Source: Calendula officinalis (lineage: Eukaryota > Streptophyta > Magnoliopsida > Asterales > Asteraceae). Taken from it: a DNA stretch of 64,000 bases. The notes beneath the pieces are model-generated. The model was given only the letters and a program-made list of their open reading frames with translations, had not been told where the DNA came from and made no database searches. The DNA is taken from assembly GCA_963853835.1 (NCBI GenBank), contig OY970822.1, forward strand, positions 49,626,404-49,690,403, written 5' to 3'. The translations under genes and the position numbers were made by a program. Shown here one piece after another: positions 1 to 12,308 of the stretch. Position 1 is the stretch's first letter; every line of letters starts with the position of its first letter.

Positions 1-2
1 AT

Positions 3-176
3 ATTGAAGTGCAACATATTGGATCAAATAAGAATCATGCAGACTTATTCACCAAGTCACTGTCAAAGTATTCTTTCCAAAACATGTCAAAGCTATTTGA
101 CTTAGGAAAGTCTATGAGCTACATAAATGACATATATCATGCACCTAGTTGTGTACGAATAATGATTGCATCATGA
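3..176 (+). CDS. Copia RNase H, C-terminal fragment
   Basis: Reading from base 3 gives IEVQHIGSNKNHADLFTKSL and continues to a TGA at 174-176. The pattern H(I)xSxxxxADxFTKxL is the typical C-terminal end of plant Copia RNase H. The start lies upstream of the window. The last 25 or so residues run into the first copy of the 46-bp tandem repeat, so the natural stop may have been slightly earlier. Confidence 0.8.
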   Translation: MEVQHIGSNKNHADLFTKSLSKYSFQNMSKLFDLGKSMSYINDIYHAPSCVRIMIAS

Positions 177-344
177 TGTATGTCTTGCACCCTGTTGAAT
201 GCATATAATGATTGCATCCTGGTGTATGCTTTGCACCATGTTGAGTGTGGATAATGATTGCATCCCGGCGTATGCTTTATACCCTGTTGAGTGAGAATAA
301 TAATTGCATCCTGACGTATGCTTTGCACCCTGTTGAGTGCATGT
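161..344 (+). repeat. Four 46-bp tandem repeats
   Basis: Units begin aatgattgca at 161, 207, 253 and 299 (the last reads aataattgca). Each contains a variant of 'tgtatgctttgcaccctgttgagtg'. They sit directly after the RNase H end in the Copia 3' region. Confidence 0.9.
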
Positions 345-374
345 GAGGGGGAGCATCCCGATGAATGCTTGTGT

Positions 375-960
375 ACTCTTTTTCCTTTAGTTCAAGGGTT
401 TTGTCCCATTGGGTTTACCTTGACAAAGTTTTTTTAATGAGACACTAACCGTATCCCGCTATCACTGAGAATTGTTTTTAAGTCAGGAGGAGTATCCAGT
501 TGAATACTTATTAACCATTGTGCTCTCTTTTGTCCTTCATTAGAGTTTTTGTCCCGCTGGGTTTTCTCTAAACAAGGGTTTTAATGAGGCACACCATATA
601 TGGTTCCTTATATGACTCAAGACATCCAGATCGTACTCGTTTGTCCTTCGGCTGGAGTTTTGTCCCAAAGGGTTTTTCTCCGACAAGGTTTTTAACGAGG
701 CGAATGCTTTATGGATTGTCTGAAGATACAATAATTACTAACCATTATGCACTCTTTTGTCCTTCGTTAGAGTTTTTGTCCCACTGGTTTTCTCTAAACA
801 AGGTTTTAATGAGGCACACTGTATATGGTTCATTACCTCTCTCAAGACATCTAGATCGTACTCTTTTGTCCTTCGACCAGAGTTTTTGTCCCAAGTGGTT
901 TTCTCTGCCAATGTTTTAACGAGACGAATGACTGATGAATTGTCTGAAGATACAAGACGA
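375..960 (+). repeat. Direct repeats of the Copia 3' untranslated region
   Basis: A module 'ttttgtccttc..agagtttttgtccc..gggttttctct..acaaggttttaa(t/c)gaggc' recurs at about 377, 520, 640, 750 and 865. Two larger units of 227 bp start at 512 and 739 (taaccatt). No convincing reading frame is present. The two short ORFs there are by-products of the repeats. Confidence 0.8.
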
Positions 961-1007
961 AGAAATACAAATATGATTCGGTGTAAATCTAAACAACCAA
1001 GGGGGAG

Positions 1008-1251
1008 TGTTGTAACTCATATCTGATGAGTGGTTGATTAGTATTTAACACAATCATAAGTACAATTTATGTACACCATTAGTGTATCATTCTCTAGCCT
1101 ATAAGTAGAGATGTTGTATCACTTGTTTCCTTACACACCTATATAGAATCTCTTGTATCTTATGAATCTTATGTATTATATTTCATGTCTAATGAGAAGG
1201 TTGTTATGATCCTTGTTGAGTTGAGCTAATTGGTTTACAGCACAACGAACA
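1008..1251 (+). repeat. Copia 3' LTR
   Basis: It begins TGTTGTAACTC after a polypurine tract and ends CACAACGAACA. 'acctatatagaatc' could be a TATA region, and 'gagaaggttgttatg' precedes the end. About 244 bp, short for an LTR. The right boundary is uncertain by a few bases because the 5' LTR cannot be seen. Confidence 0.65.
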
Positions 1252-2049
1252 ATTTATTATTAACAATTATTTTTTAATAGTTAATCATTAGTAATTAATA
1301 GCTCAGAATTATTAAGTAATAACTAATAATTAATAATCACTAATTGCTTGGTGGGATTTATAAATTATCTAACATTTCAAATATAAGAATATTAAAATAT
1401 CTGTAACATATTTTAACAGTTTTTGTATAATTCATAAACCTATAATTATATTATCGGTTAATATTTAGAAGCGGTTTCTGTATCATAAAATTTATTTCGT
1501 TCACCACTGATATTATTTCAATGTATTTACATATTAAACAATCATGGTTCAATATTCTATTATTCATAATGATATTAATATTTTAATATATTGATTTAGA
1601 ATGTATATTAGTGATGGACAACAAGTATGAAATTTAGATAGCTAAATTGTTAATGTCATGTTGTTTGTTATTGTTATTGATATAATCTTACAATTTTTTG
1701 ATATGAATATAAAATTAAATCTTCATAAATATAAAATAAAAAAAAGATGTAGATTGAATTTTAATTTTCGCTTAGGAAAAAAAACGCTTTAAAATCACGC
1801 TGCAACGAGCGATCCATATTTTACGTGTTTGTATAAATTTGCAATCAAATTTATATAACTGAAAGTAACTAATTTTAAATGACCCCTTTCAAAAATACAA
1901 TTCCAGCTTTTGTTGATACTTGAATACATAAAGTATATCTTGATAATAAGAAAGAGTTCTCACCTTTTATGCAAACTTTTTTTTTTTAATAATTTGATCA
2001 TTATATGTAACAAAATAAAAATAGATGATAAGAGAGGGAAAAATTATAG

Positions 2050-2090
<41 letters not shown>

Positions 2091-2865
2091 TTTTTTTAAA
2101 CTAATTAATCAATTAGATATAAAAGATAAAAGATGAAACATTAGTATAAAGTTATTGTTTTTTTATTAATTTGACATATTTTAGAAATGTATTATGATTA
2201 TTATTATTGACATATCAATAATATGGGTAAAGAAACAGTAGAAACTATTCTATTTTGGTAATGAAAATACTTAAATATCATGTTTTCCAAATAAATAATA
2301 AAAGGAGGTTAGAGGGGTAATTTTGAGAGGAAAGAAATGTCAAAATCAGAATGATAGGACAGCTTCTTTTTGGTGATACGAAGGGTAGTGTGGTCCATTT
2401 TATCTAGCATTTTCCTTTTATCTATTACAAGTTTTTAAGTTTACTTTTGTTGATGTTGATTTTATTGTAATTCAATTATTCTTTTAAACCTTTATTTATG
2501 TTGAATGTTTGGTTTTGTTCTCTCGAATTATGTCCTGAATAGTTAGAGAAAAATGCATTAATAAGTAGTTTATTTTGGATAAATGTTTATTTAAGTGTAT
2601 CGATTTTTGTTTTAATCATTAAAGATTAATCAATTATTATAAATGTTTATAGGATGGTAAAAATGACTTATTAATTAGTAGTGTATCCTGATGAAAAAAA
2701 ACTAAGGTTTATTACTAGATGCATATATTTTTTTGTCATTGTTTCTAACATGTGTATTTTACTACTTTTGTCATAGTTTATTCATTTGTTGTGAAAAAAG
2801 AAAATAATCTAACGAGCATCAATAAGTCACGTAAGCAAATGACACATGATCCATTTTAAATATTA
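1252..2865. other. AT-rich intergenic DNA, no gene seen
   Basis: Only very AT-rich sequence, with an (AT)n microsatellite at about 2057-2086. No homologous protein, RNA or terminal repeat was recognised. Confidence 0.6.
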
Positions 2866-3257
2866 CCTCTATATCAAAATAAGTGATACACTTTAAGAAA
2901 CTCGGTTTTTAAGGCAAAAGATTAAAAGTTATATTAAGTGGATGGTTAGTGGAAAATAAAACCTCACTTCTTTTAAATAAAGTGATATTAATGATGTTTA
3001 AAAGTAAAAGTAAGGGTAATAGGATAATTTTAGTTTATTAAAGTAGATAGTTATTGGAGAAGATGTCCCATTTTTTTACCAAATAAGATAAGTTTTTGAA
3101 GTGTATCACTTATTTTGTTTCACCCCTAAATAGAAAGTGTATCACTTTTTTTTTTGAACGGCAAGTTAGTAAGTTAGTGGTTCGAGTCTAGACAGTGACA
3201 TCCACAAAGGGCAGTATGCCTTCCCTAAAAAGTGTATCACTTATTTTGATACGAAGG
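2866..3257. mobile_element. Stowaway-like MITE carrying a SINE insertion
   Basis: The left end (ta)cctctatatcaaaataagtgatac and the right end gtatcacttattttgatacgaagg(ta) are inverted repeats of about 25 bp, flanked by TA on both sides. The interior has no frame. The right arm is interrupted by a SINE fragment at 3148-3228. Confidence 0.8.
3148..3228 (-). mobile_element. 5'-truncated tRNA-derived SINE in a MITE arm
   Basis: The 81-bp segment matches the tail half of the full SINE at 52409-52594 (shared words 'ttagtaagttagtggttcga', 'agacagtgacatccacaa', 'ggcagtatgccttccct'). The T-run at its left is the poly(A) tail on the minus strand. Perfect 14-bp target copies aaagtgtatcactt flank it (3134-3147, 3229-3242) and consist of MITE terminal-repeat sequence. 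The A and B boxes are missing, as expected from 5' truncation during target-primed reverse transcription. Confidence 0.85.
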
Positions 3258-5765
3258 TAGTATAATAATTACTGACTACCGATTTTACAAGTCATGAATT
3301 CCATTTTTAATCATTTATAAAAGTTAGATATCTTTTACTCTTTTAGTAATTAAAACAAAAATATACATCATAGAAAAAATTCATCCAAAGTAAATTACCT
3401 TTTTATAAATTTTTACCAAATGCTTATTATATCACTCACGATCATTATTTTTACTGATACTTTAATTTTTGCTACATCACAATATCACACGGCAACTGAT
3501 ATTCCAGCTGACACTCAACGGATATATATTTATCAACAATACACATTCACTTCATATTTTGATCCACACATTATGAAATATACATACGTGAAACACTAAT
3601 ATCCACATAAAATACTCACTTTAATTCAAATAGACACATATATCTTTCTCTTCTTTCTTTAGTAAAATGAAGCTCCAAATTGGAGATGGGGAACTGAAGT
3701 TGGCCGGCTAATATTGTCAACTGACACCGGTCTTATGTACCATCTTATCATATTTGTTCGTTTCTTAATCTTGGTCTAGAGAAATGATATTGGTTTTTAT
3801 TTGTGTCTACTCATTTGATCATGATAAATATCAAAATTAAAGGATAATGAAAATTAATAGATATATATGTCAAGTTTAAAAATCAGCAGAAATATGATTT
3901 AGAAGAAAAGATAAAAAGAGCTCCTTGATCTATAATGAGTTGGTGGTGGTACTTGTCACCAATTAATAACCCATCGACAACTTCATTGGCACCACATTTG
4001 CACATTAGCTTTCCTTTCAACTCATATTACTTGTCGTTGTAGTCATCTTCATATAACACGTCTTTTACTATAATTATGTTTTCTAACGGCGCAACTGTAA
4101 CTAAATTTGATATATTAGTGAGTAAAAGTTTTGTAATTAAAAGTTACATATCTGAAAAAACAATTAGGATACACAAACTCTTCAAATGAGGGGTATATGG
4201 AAGTAATATATGTCTAATCATACAATCATATATTCGTGTTCGCTTGTTTACATTCGTTTGCTACTGTTTGTTTGTGTTCGTTTATATGTGTTCATTAAGG
4301 TTCATTTATTCTTGAATGGAATATAAAATATTTATCTATAATATTGATTAATTATAATTAAAATATAAAATGTAAATATATAAATCACTTAGGTTTAGAG
4401 TTTATTGTTGAGTTATGTATTTTGGATGTCCTATTTAACTTGTTGAGAATTAACAATCTTGGATGGTTCATGTTTCTAGTTATGCAACTTATGTTTTTCG
4501 ATATCCTTAAGATGGTTTTGGAAATGGTAGAATCATGTTTTCCTGCACTTTGTTCGTTTGTATTTGTTTGTGTTTGTTTATGTTCGTTTGTGATCGTTTA
4601 TGTTTGTCACTATTGTTCATGAATAGTTTATGAACACTAAATTTTCTTAACAAACGAACACGAACACAAACACAAAATCCCGTTCGATAAGTGTCCGCGA
4701 ACCGTTCACGAACACATTTTTTCCTTAACAAACGAACACGAACAAGGCCCGTTCGTTTCCGTTCGGTTTGTTTACAAGCCTACATCCAAGGAGACCAGCG
4801 AAAGGAGATAGAGATGTGATGAGATGAGCGAAAATACAAACAAGTGAGCATCGTATAAAAATATACAAATAAAGATACTCAAGTATGAATACGTTTATAC
4901 GTGTATAAAACATTGTGCTATGTATATATGGTGTGTGTGTTCAAGAGTGTGGTGACATACCCCTACCAATAATACATTTTTCACCTCCTCTGTCAGTTGT
5001 CATCTCCATTACTTCTAGACTGATATACTCCTACTAACAACACATTTTTCACTTTCTTCATCACTTTATTTTATAAACACACATGCATATACATACACCT
5101 ACATATATATATGCACACACATCCACTGAACAATAGCGATGAAGTCACTGACAAGACAGTATCAATAACGTCATAAATACTGACGAGCAATCGAAGAACC
5201 TGTTAACAGTGTTCTAAAAGTCAAAAGTTGCTTCTTTATTTCTTATCAAGATACTTTGTTTTGTGCATCTTTAAATAGTATGTGGGTCAATTTTTGTTCC
5301 ATGTTATCCTATTTGTATGTATATATGTAATATGTTCTTGTAATTTGATGCAACTGTTTGCGTACCTACATATCATGTGTATCATAAATGACAGCTACTT
5401 TTTTTGTTTTTTACTTTTTTTTGGGTTAAGTTGATGGTGACTTTGAATTTCATTTTTCTTCCAGATTCTCGTGGATAAGATAACTTATGAAAGAAATATT
5501 TTTTTTAATAAATTTAAAGAATAAGATTCATCGATTACATGTCAACAAACTATTGGTCCCAACATTATCTATGTGAAACAAACATGGAATTGAAACGAGG
5601 ACATACATTATTTGCTTGAATTTGATGACTGAATAGAAAAGTATAATTGATAGATTTAAAATTTTTACTTGACCATTATTAAATTAGGAATTTGACACAA
5701 CAATATTACAAAGTGATTAATTAAATAAAAATATTAGAAGATATAAATTACAAACACGAGTTTTG
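3258..5765. other. Intergenic AT-rich DNA with a GTTCGT-rich dispersed repeat
   Basis: At about 4228-4790 the sequence is dominated by ttcgtttg/gaacacgaac words in both orientations and ends 'gtttacaagccta', a composition common in non-autonomous DNA transposons. I could not find its left end. The short ORFs there are repeat translations. No gene is supported elsewhere in the interval. Confidence 0.5.
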
Positions 5766-6960
5766 TTATAAGCGTAAAATAGTTCGAAGGGTATCACAAA
5801 GGTTTTGAATGGTTTGTTGTTCTTGAGTTGCTTGTAGTTCTTGCAAAGGCATCTCTTCATAGCACCTATCGATTATCAATTGGCATATTGGATAACAGGT
5901 CAAAATAAATAACTTTTTATAATGTGTTGAGGAAACACACTTTGATTTTTTTTTTTTTTTAATAATTAATTAGTATGCCAAATTAAATTAGGATTACTTA
6001 CATCTTATGATACGATAGAGCTTGTGCAAGATTCATCAATGTTGGACTTGAAGTAAGTCTTTGATAAACACTTGGAGGAAGAGGTAACTGCAACCACCAC
6101 CATTAACAACCCATCAAATTATAAATACACAATAATAATTTACCTTTTTTATAAATCTAAAAATACAATAAGTTAAAAGAATAAAAAAACCTCATTTTGT
6201 CTTCTACCCTTTTTAGACTGTCCATCACTTGTGAAAAGCTCTTGTAATGCTTCAACAGCTACATTTCCAACATTATCCACATGTTGACTTCCGAGAACGT
6301 TTTCTGATAACAATGCAATTGGAGATATATCCGTTGCCCTTAAAAATGGAATTGGGACTGTGTTTCCAGCAGCATATATTGACCATAGCTACAGTCAACA
6401 TAAATAAAATAATTAATTGACTAAAAGGAAAATAACATATAACCTTAATCGCCCATTTATAAGTTAACGAGTTGACACTTTCAATTTTAATAATAGGTCG
6501 ATCTGTGTTATGTGTTATCTCAAACATGTCAAATTAAAGAACAAATAGAAAATTAAAAAATAAATTAAAAGTAATTAAAATAAATTACCTTATCTAATGC
6601 TTTACGATTAACACCTTCATTCTTACTTGTGCCACTGATAGTTTGTTCAGCAGTTGGTGAATCAACAGCACCAACTGTATCTGCAGATGCACCAACTTTC
6701 TTGGTCAACCTGAGGAACAAAAAGTCAACAACTCATTATTTACAAACCCTAGGTCACAAATCAACAATAGAGTAAAATTTCATAAAAAAGTACCATGGAC
6801 TAACTGAATCTTCTCCAGGTTCAGCTTTTAACAAACTTTGACCATGTGTTGACTCCAGTGAGGGCTCCTTTGCAGTTGGAACTGGTGTTTTAGGGACAGT
6901 ATTGCGAATTATGATACTTCCAAAATCACCTAATTAAGAAATTATTTTAAATTAAAATAA

Positions 6961-7028
<68 letters not shown>

Positions 7029-9964
7029 CTTCTCCATCCTCACCCGAACCAACAGCTTTAACTGTACCACCAACAACAGGCTTAGATGGAACAGTATCTC
7101 CAAAATCTTCATTTATTTTTGGTCCAAGTGTCTACATTTAATAATCCAAATATAAAGTGAGATTTATATATACATATATACATACATACATATAGATATA
7201 TACATATATGTATGTATATAGATATACACATACCCCGTATCCTGGTATGGTCTCTGAAACATGTTGTGTTTCCAATGCCATAGCTGCCCGATTTTGTTTT
7301 GCCTTTTCAAGTTTGGGCACCATTGCAGAAGCTCCACTTTTGCATTTTTCTATAAACTTATGCTGTTTCAAGTAAAACAAATATAAAAATAAAAATAAAA
7401 GAAATGATATATAATTAGTAATTAGACAATTATTACATGCCTTTAGCAGCTCAGATGCAGTGGGACGTATTCGAGGGTCTTTTGTAAGGCATTTTGCAAT
7501 GAAATCATGGAATACAAGAGACCTGAAACATGGTACAAAAATACGTATTTTATAATGTATTTTAAAGTTTATACACGATGAAAAATAATATGTATTCTAT
7601 CAAGAAAAATACGTATTTTTTCAAGAAACAAGAACAGACCATTTTTCTTTATCTTCAAGCATCGGGGCAGGTTCAATGGAAATCATAAACAGCACCTATT
7701 TAAATACCAGAAATATAAATACAAAAATAGCATAAACAAATAAAAAATAAATAATTTCATTGCACAAAAACACAGACACTGACCCTCATTGGATGCACAT
7801 TTGATCTTGGAGGAAGGCCCTGAAAGATATAATAATATTATGAGATTTTAAAAGGGAAAATACAAATTTTTATTTTTATGTATTGCTTCTTTTACAAAAT
7901 TAATGGATATAATATACCTCAGCCATTTCTATTGCAGACACCCCAAGGGCCCACACATCTACCTGGAAAAGGAAATAATACATTCGATTTAAAACATTAT
8001 TTACAGTAAAATATAAATAAATAGACCAAATAATCAATTTTAAGAAAGAAGACCAACTCATGCAAATGTCATAATTCTTTTAATAGTTCAATAAAATAAT
8101 GAATAATGACATTAAATAAAATGTATATAATGTAATAGATATAGGTGAAATAAAATGTCAATTTTACCTTCCCATCGTATCGGCTCTCCTGGATAACCTC
8201 TGGAGCCATCCAGTGGGGAGTGCCAATAAACTAAAAAAAATACTAAAATATGTCAATAAATTAATTAAAAAATATATGAACATAATACAATCAATTAGTT
8301 TCAAGAAAATCATCACTTATGTGCACAACTCAAGGGCTATACCGTATTACGTTTGGACATTGTTCTTGTTAGTTGTGCAGCAACACCAAAATCACCTATT
8401 AATTTTATTATCAATATAAAATAAAATGCAGTTTTAAATGTTATTATTAGTTTTATTACAACTTACCCAATTTGACCTCTCCTTGTTCCGTCAACAAGAT
8501 GTTACCGCCTTTGATATCACGATGCACCTTGAAAATCGAGTGCAAATAGGATAAACCCTACACCAAATGCAATTCAAAATAGAAAGCATATGAAAAAATG
8601 ATTAAACTTAATATTAATATATAACAAAAGGATAATAATAATAATAATAATATTACTACCTTTAGTGCTTCCTTGCATATATATGCTATTTGGTATTCCT
8701 CTAAAGGGTCATCAGTAACATTCATCAGATCAGCAACACTTCCTCCACCACAATATTCCATCACAATCTGCCAACAAAATAAAAATAATAATTAATTAAG
8801 TAATTATAAAAATGACAAATTATTGTGGTAAGAATGAAAGTAAATGTAGGAAAATTCATACCCAGAGGTACTCCTCACCCTGATAGCTTCCTAAATAACG
8901 AACAACATTAGGATGACTGCATTGCTGCAACATTTCTATTTCACCACGAATTTCTTCATACCCTTCTTCCTGATAGCATAAGATTTTTGAGAGATTAAAA
9001 TCAAGAAAGAGTACAAGCACATGATATAGCTTTAGCTTACCCCTTCAGATAACGATATCACTTTAATTGCAACCATTTCTGAAGTTTTCAAATCACGAGC
9101 TTTGTAAACAGACCCGTAAGAACCTTTTCCTGTCATTAATATCTTAATTATTGTTAGGGTATGTACTCATTATGTCAGAATTAGGAACATGATGAAGTTT
9201 TGAAGATTGCTGAATTTCAAGTGCAAAACGTTGAATGGCAGTAATTGAATTACAAGAACTATATAATTGTAACTAAATTGAGCAAATGCTGTACCAAGTT
9301 CATGAAGCAATTCGTACTTGGTAGATGGATCTTCTCTCGTAACACTATCTGCAATCGAACCGGAGGACATTTTGCTAGTCTGCCGGCGTGAATGTCCTCC
9401 GTCTTCATCCTGTGAAGATGACGTCGGCGTACCATTCCCCTTTCTCGCCCGCCCAAATCCTTCACCTGCCGCCTGCATACTAGCTACAGCCCTACTCATC
9501 GTTGACATTCCGCCACTGCCGCCGCTAGTCCGCCGCACAAATGTCCCCGATATCGACTCACTGTCTCTATCCTCCGATCTCACCACAAACGTCCCAAATC
9601 CGCCACCGTCATCATCATCGTCATCTTCTTCTTCATCGAATTCCTCTCTTCTATACGAAGATTGCACGCGTCTACGACCGGTTTTTACAATCATTGTGCC
9701 GGAGATGCTTTCTCCGTCGTCGTCAGAATCTACGGCAGCTCCGAAGTCCTTCGGCAGGCGCTTGAGGAGAGGAGGTAGTGATTCGTCGTCGTTTGGATCA
9801 TCGTCTTCTTTACATAGCATCGTAGCGTATATATCTCCTGCATCTGACTTTTTAGGGTTCTTTCGTGTTTGTGGAGCATCATCTTCCTCGTCGCTATGAA
9901 CTACAAAAGTTGAGTAGAGCTCTGATTTTGTCGGCTTTTGGCGAGCCGCCGGAGAATAATCCAT
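5766..9964 (-). CDS. SIK1: SIK1-type Ste20/Hippo (MST) protein kinase, 18 coding exons
   Basis: Serine/threonine kinase, plant counterpart of MST1/2-Hippo; in Arabidopsis it acts with MOB1 in cell growth and proliferation (family knowledge). Coding exons (high to low): 9964-9295, 9129-9041, 8969-8862, 8767-8660, 8557-8467, 8395-8343, 8230-8168, 7962-7918, 7819-7784, 7695-7640, 7522-7441, 7362-7234, 7131-7029, 6929-6794, 6709-6589, 6388-6191, 6087-6002, 5865-5766. They sum to 2274 bases, 758 codons with stop, and every junction keeps frame. N-terminus (1-215) is acidic and Ser-rich. Kinase domain: GKGSYG 224-229, VAIK lysine 246, HRDIKGGN from 337, DFG 357-359, APE 382-384. C-terminal LWSIYAAGNTVPIPFLRATD segment is typical of SIK1. 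All introns are GT-AG except the one after 7441, which starts GC. The start codon is the first ATG and needs no alternative. Confidence 0.95.
6956..7027. repeat. (TAA)n microsatellite next to a splice donor
   Basis: About 24 uninterrupted trinucleotides fill the intron between SIK1 exons 13 and 14. On the minus strand the donor GTATTATTA is formed by the edge of the repeat (GT at 7028-7027). Confidence 0.9.
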
Positions 9965-10139
9965 CTCTCCGGTGTGTGAATGTGTCGGAGTCCGTCAGTC
10001 CGAGATTCAGCGATGGTCAATAATCATGATGAAGAAACATGAACATTAACATTTTATCCCCTTCAACTTTAATTAATTAGTTCATACAGTCCTGCAAAAG
10101 TATATTTAAAACCAAGGTTATAAAATCGTAAGGCGCGGC

Positions 10140-10805
10140 TAGGGATGGCAATGGATCGGATGATGCGATGTCAACATCCATACCTATTTAAATTTATGTC
10201 CTCCATATCCATATTCATATCTATTTAAAATCATTTCACCCGTCCATATCCATATCCATCGGATTATAGCGGGTAAATGAGCATCCGTTGGATGTCGAAG
10301 AAATTTATTTTCTAAAGAAAGTACGATAGTTTTATAGATTAATTTGTAATTTTTGTTGAATATGTTCGTAGTTTCTTCCAAAAGAATATACAAACAAAAA
10401 CATAATTAGGAACATACATTTGATGCATCGAGGCGTTGAGCATAGTTTGTAACTAATCCCCAAATACTACAACAAAAACGTAACTTAATATATATAAAAG
10501 CCTAGAGTTTGATTTGTAATATTTACAAATTTAGTTATTCTCAATATTATGTTATGTACAAATTTTATTGAATATAAAATGTGTAGACATATATTATTAA
10601 CTATGTGAAATTGTAATATAAAAAAAGTTAATTTCGGGTTAAGTAGATTTATCCATTGATTGAAAACCATCATCCATATCCGCTCCAATAAACATCTATA
10701 TCCGCTCCACATCCGATATTCACTCATTTAACTGCATCCATATCCACCACCGGTGAATCAGATCGGGTGGGTGATTATCGGATTGGATGATCGTTGCCAT
10801 CCCTA
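10140..10805. mobile_element. Non-autonomous hAT element
   Basis: Ends TAGGGATGGCAA and TTGCCATCCCTA are perfect 12-bp inverted repeats. They are flanked by a perfect 8-bp target duplication ggcgcggc (10132-10139 and 10806-10813), the hAT signature. The 666-bp body is full of 'catatccatatcc/ggatatgg' words and has no transposase frame. Confidence 0.9.
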
Positions 10806-11858
10806 GGCGCGGCGTTGCGGAAAAATCAAACCTCAACCTATGGGGCGTCACGGAGCCATGGGCCCATGACGTTTTCAATATGTAACTTAAGGCGGCAATT
10901 TTTTTATAATTTATATATGTATGTATATCTAGTTCAGAAAAAAGTATAAATCTATTGATTTATACCATAATTCATGTATAAAGTTGACAAAAATGTTATA
11001 TAGAAACGTTCAAGGTGGTCTATTATGTTTAGAAAGTCCTAAGGGACAAATCTCAGCCATTGTATCAATCAACCCCCAAATCATAACCACCACCATCATC
11101 ACATGTGATTCAATACATCAACATCACCACCACCCATTGTATTAAATCACATATGATTGCACACCGCAGACAACCACCACCACCATCACCACCACTCCAT
11201 GTGTAAGATATCACATGTGATTCAACACCGCCGACCACCACCACCGTCGCGCCACCCTCTGTCGGCCACCATCTTCTCCACTGGCACCCCCTCGCCACCG
11301 TCGACTGCTTTCAGTCATGTGATTGTGTATCTAATCACATGTGATTGCGACGCCCGAAGGCGGGGGGTGGTTGCGGGCGGCATCAGCAGTCGACGGGGGC
11401 TGACGTTGGTTGGCGGCGGTGGTGGTTGTGTCTTGAATCACATGTAATTTGATGATGGTAGTGCTTAAGAGATTTTTTGTTTAACTGACTAAGATTTGTT
11501 CTTTGAGACTATGTTTTGATGGTGGACTATCTAGAATACAACCCAAGTATTACATCTAATTTTATAATTATATATGTTTACCATTTTTTTAAACCAAGCA
11601 CGCGTTATTGCGACTAATCACGTCTTATCTTACATCACATTATGTTACACAACCGTTAAGATGTATTTCATAATATGGACCTCGCGCTTCGTGCCATATC
11701 ATACCTTTTAGAGCTATGTTTAAAACACCCAACAACATAGATTTAAGCATTTAACACTAGCTAATATAAGAAATAACAGTAGACAAATTGAAAACCCAAA
11801 AGTAATTATAAAAACCAAAATCACGAATTAAATGCTTAAACGATAAAACAGACACTAA
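10806..11858. other. Intergenic DNA with a CAC-rich low-complexity tract
   Basis: At about 11085-11440 there are CCACCA/CAC runs and several 'atcacatgtgatt' palindromes. ORFs on both strands here are simple-sequence translations (His/Pro or Gly/Val runs). No gene was recognised. Confidence 0.5.
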
Positions 11859-12308
11859 TTAACGTCTACGTCTTCTTGGCTTGACCTTTGCATTATCAAG
11901 GTACATGGCAAGCCCTCCAGAAACAACAGACCGTCAGAATTAGCTGACGGATCTTGTCTCATAACATCAACACTTTGTGGCGGCGGCTGCCCAAGAACAC
12001 GGTGGTTGTCTTTGTGGCGGCTGGCCCAGAACACGGTCAAGGTTGTCAGAATTAGTTGTTGGATCTGCTTGTTGCTGCTGCAAATCACGCAACTGTCTCA
12101 CCATTATTGCATGAGCTCTACCAAAACCTTGTCCTTCTGCAATACCTTGTTGCAGCTGTTGCACACGTGATGAATTATCCCCTCTACCGTATCCTTGTGC
12201 CACCACGTGCGTATTAACACCAACAGATTTATCACATGATTCAACCAATTTCATAGCCTCAAACTCTTGGTTTTCAACCGATTTAGCACTGCCTGATTGA
12301 TCTTCCAT
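11859..12308 (-). pseudogene. Member 1 of an unknown GRG/FGRAH repeat-protein family, frame-broken
   Basis: From ATG 12308 the frame encodes MEDQSGSAKSVENQ, then GYGRGDNSS, QQLQQGIAEGQGFGRAHAIM, RQLRDLQQQQ and NSDNLDRVLGQPP. It then stops at 11967 after a shifted Pro/Ala stretch. The expected repeat continues in the neighbouring frame (DNHRVLGQPPPQSVDV, DPSANSD). The C-terminus LAMYLDNAKVKPRRRRR with stop 11861-11859 is again in the first frame. Two compensating frameshifts are the simplest reading. Homologous segments occur at 41900-42379 and 54191-58261. I do not recognise the family; nothing enzymatic is visible, and the basic tail could be a nuclear localisation signal. Confidence 0.7.

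Larger units (their letters stand above)
1..1251 (+). mobile_element. 3' end of a Ty1/Copia LTR retrotransposon
   Basis: The window opens inside a Copia element on the plus strand. It holds the last codons of RNase H, a long non-coding 3' region full of direct repeats, a polypurine tract (aagggggag, 999-1007) and an LTR that starts TGTTG at 1008 and ends AACA near 1251. The 5' part lies outside the window, so the target duplication cannot be tested. The repeated wording around 'tttgtccc...gggttttc' and 'ttttaacgaggc' is familiar from the 3' regions of many plant Copia elements. Confidence 0.8.

Noticed and set aside
161..960. Regular repeats that could suggest a CRISPR-like array
   Set aside because: Direct repeats without unique spacers, in the 3' region of a plant Copia element.
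6273..6527. 84-residue minus ORF
   Set aside because: Out-of-frame reading across SIK1 exon 16 and its neighbouring intron.
9318..9899. 193-residue plus-strand ORF
   Set aside because: It is the antisense of SIK1 exon 1; its Ser runs mirror the Asp/Glu and Ser codons of the real protein.
11157..11447. 96-residue plus ORF with His runs, and its minus counterpart
   Set aside because: Low-complexity CAC repeats only.
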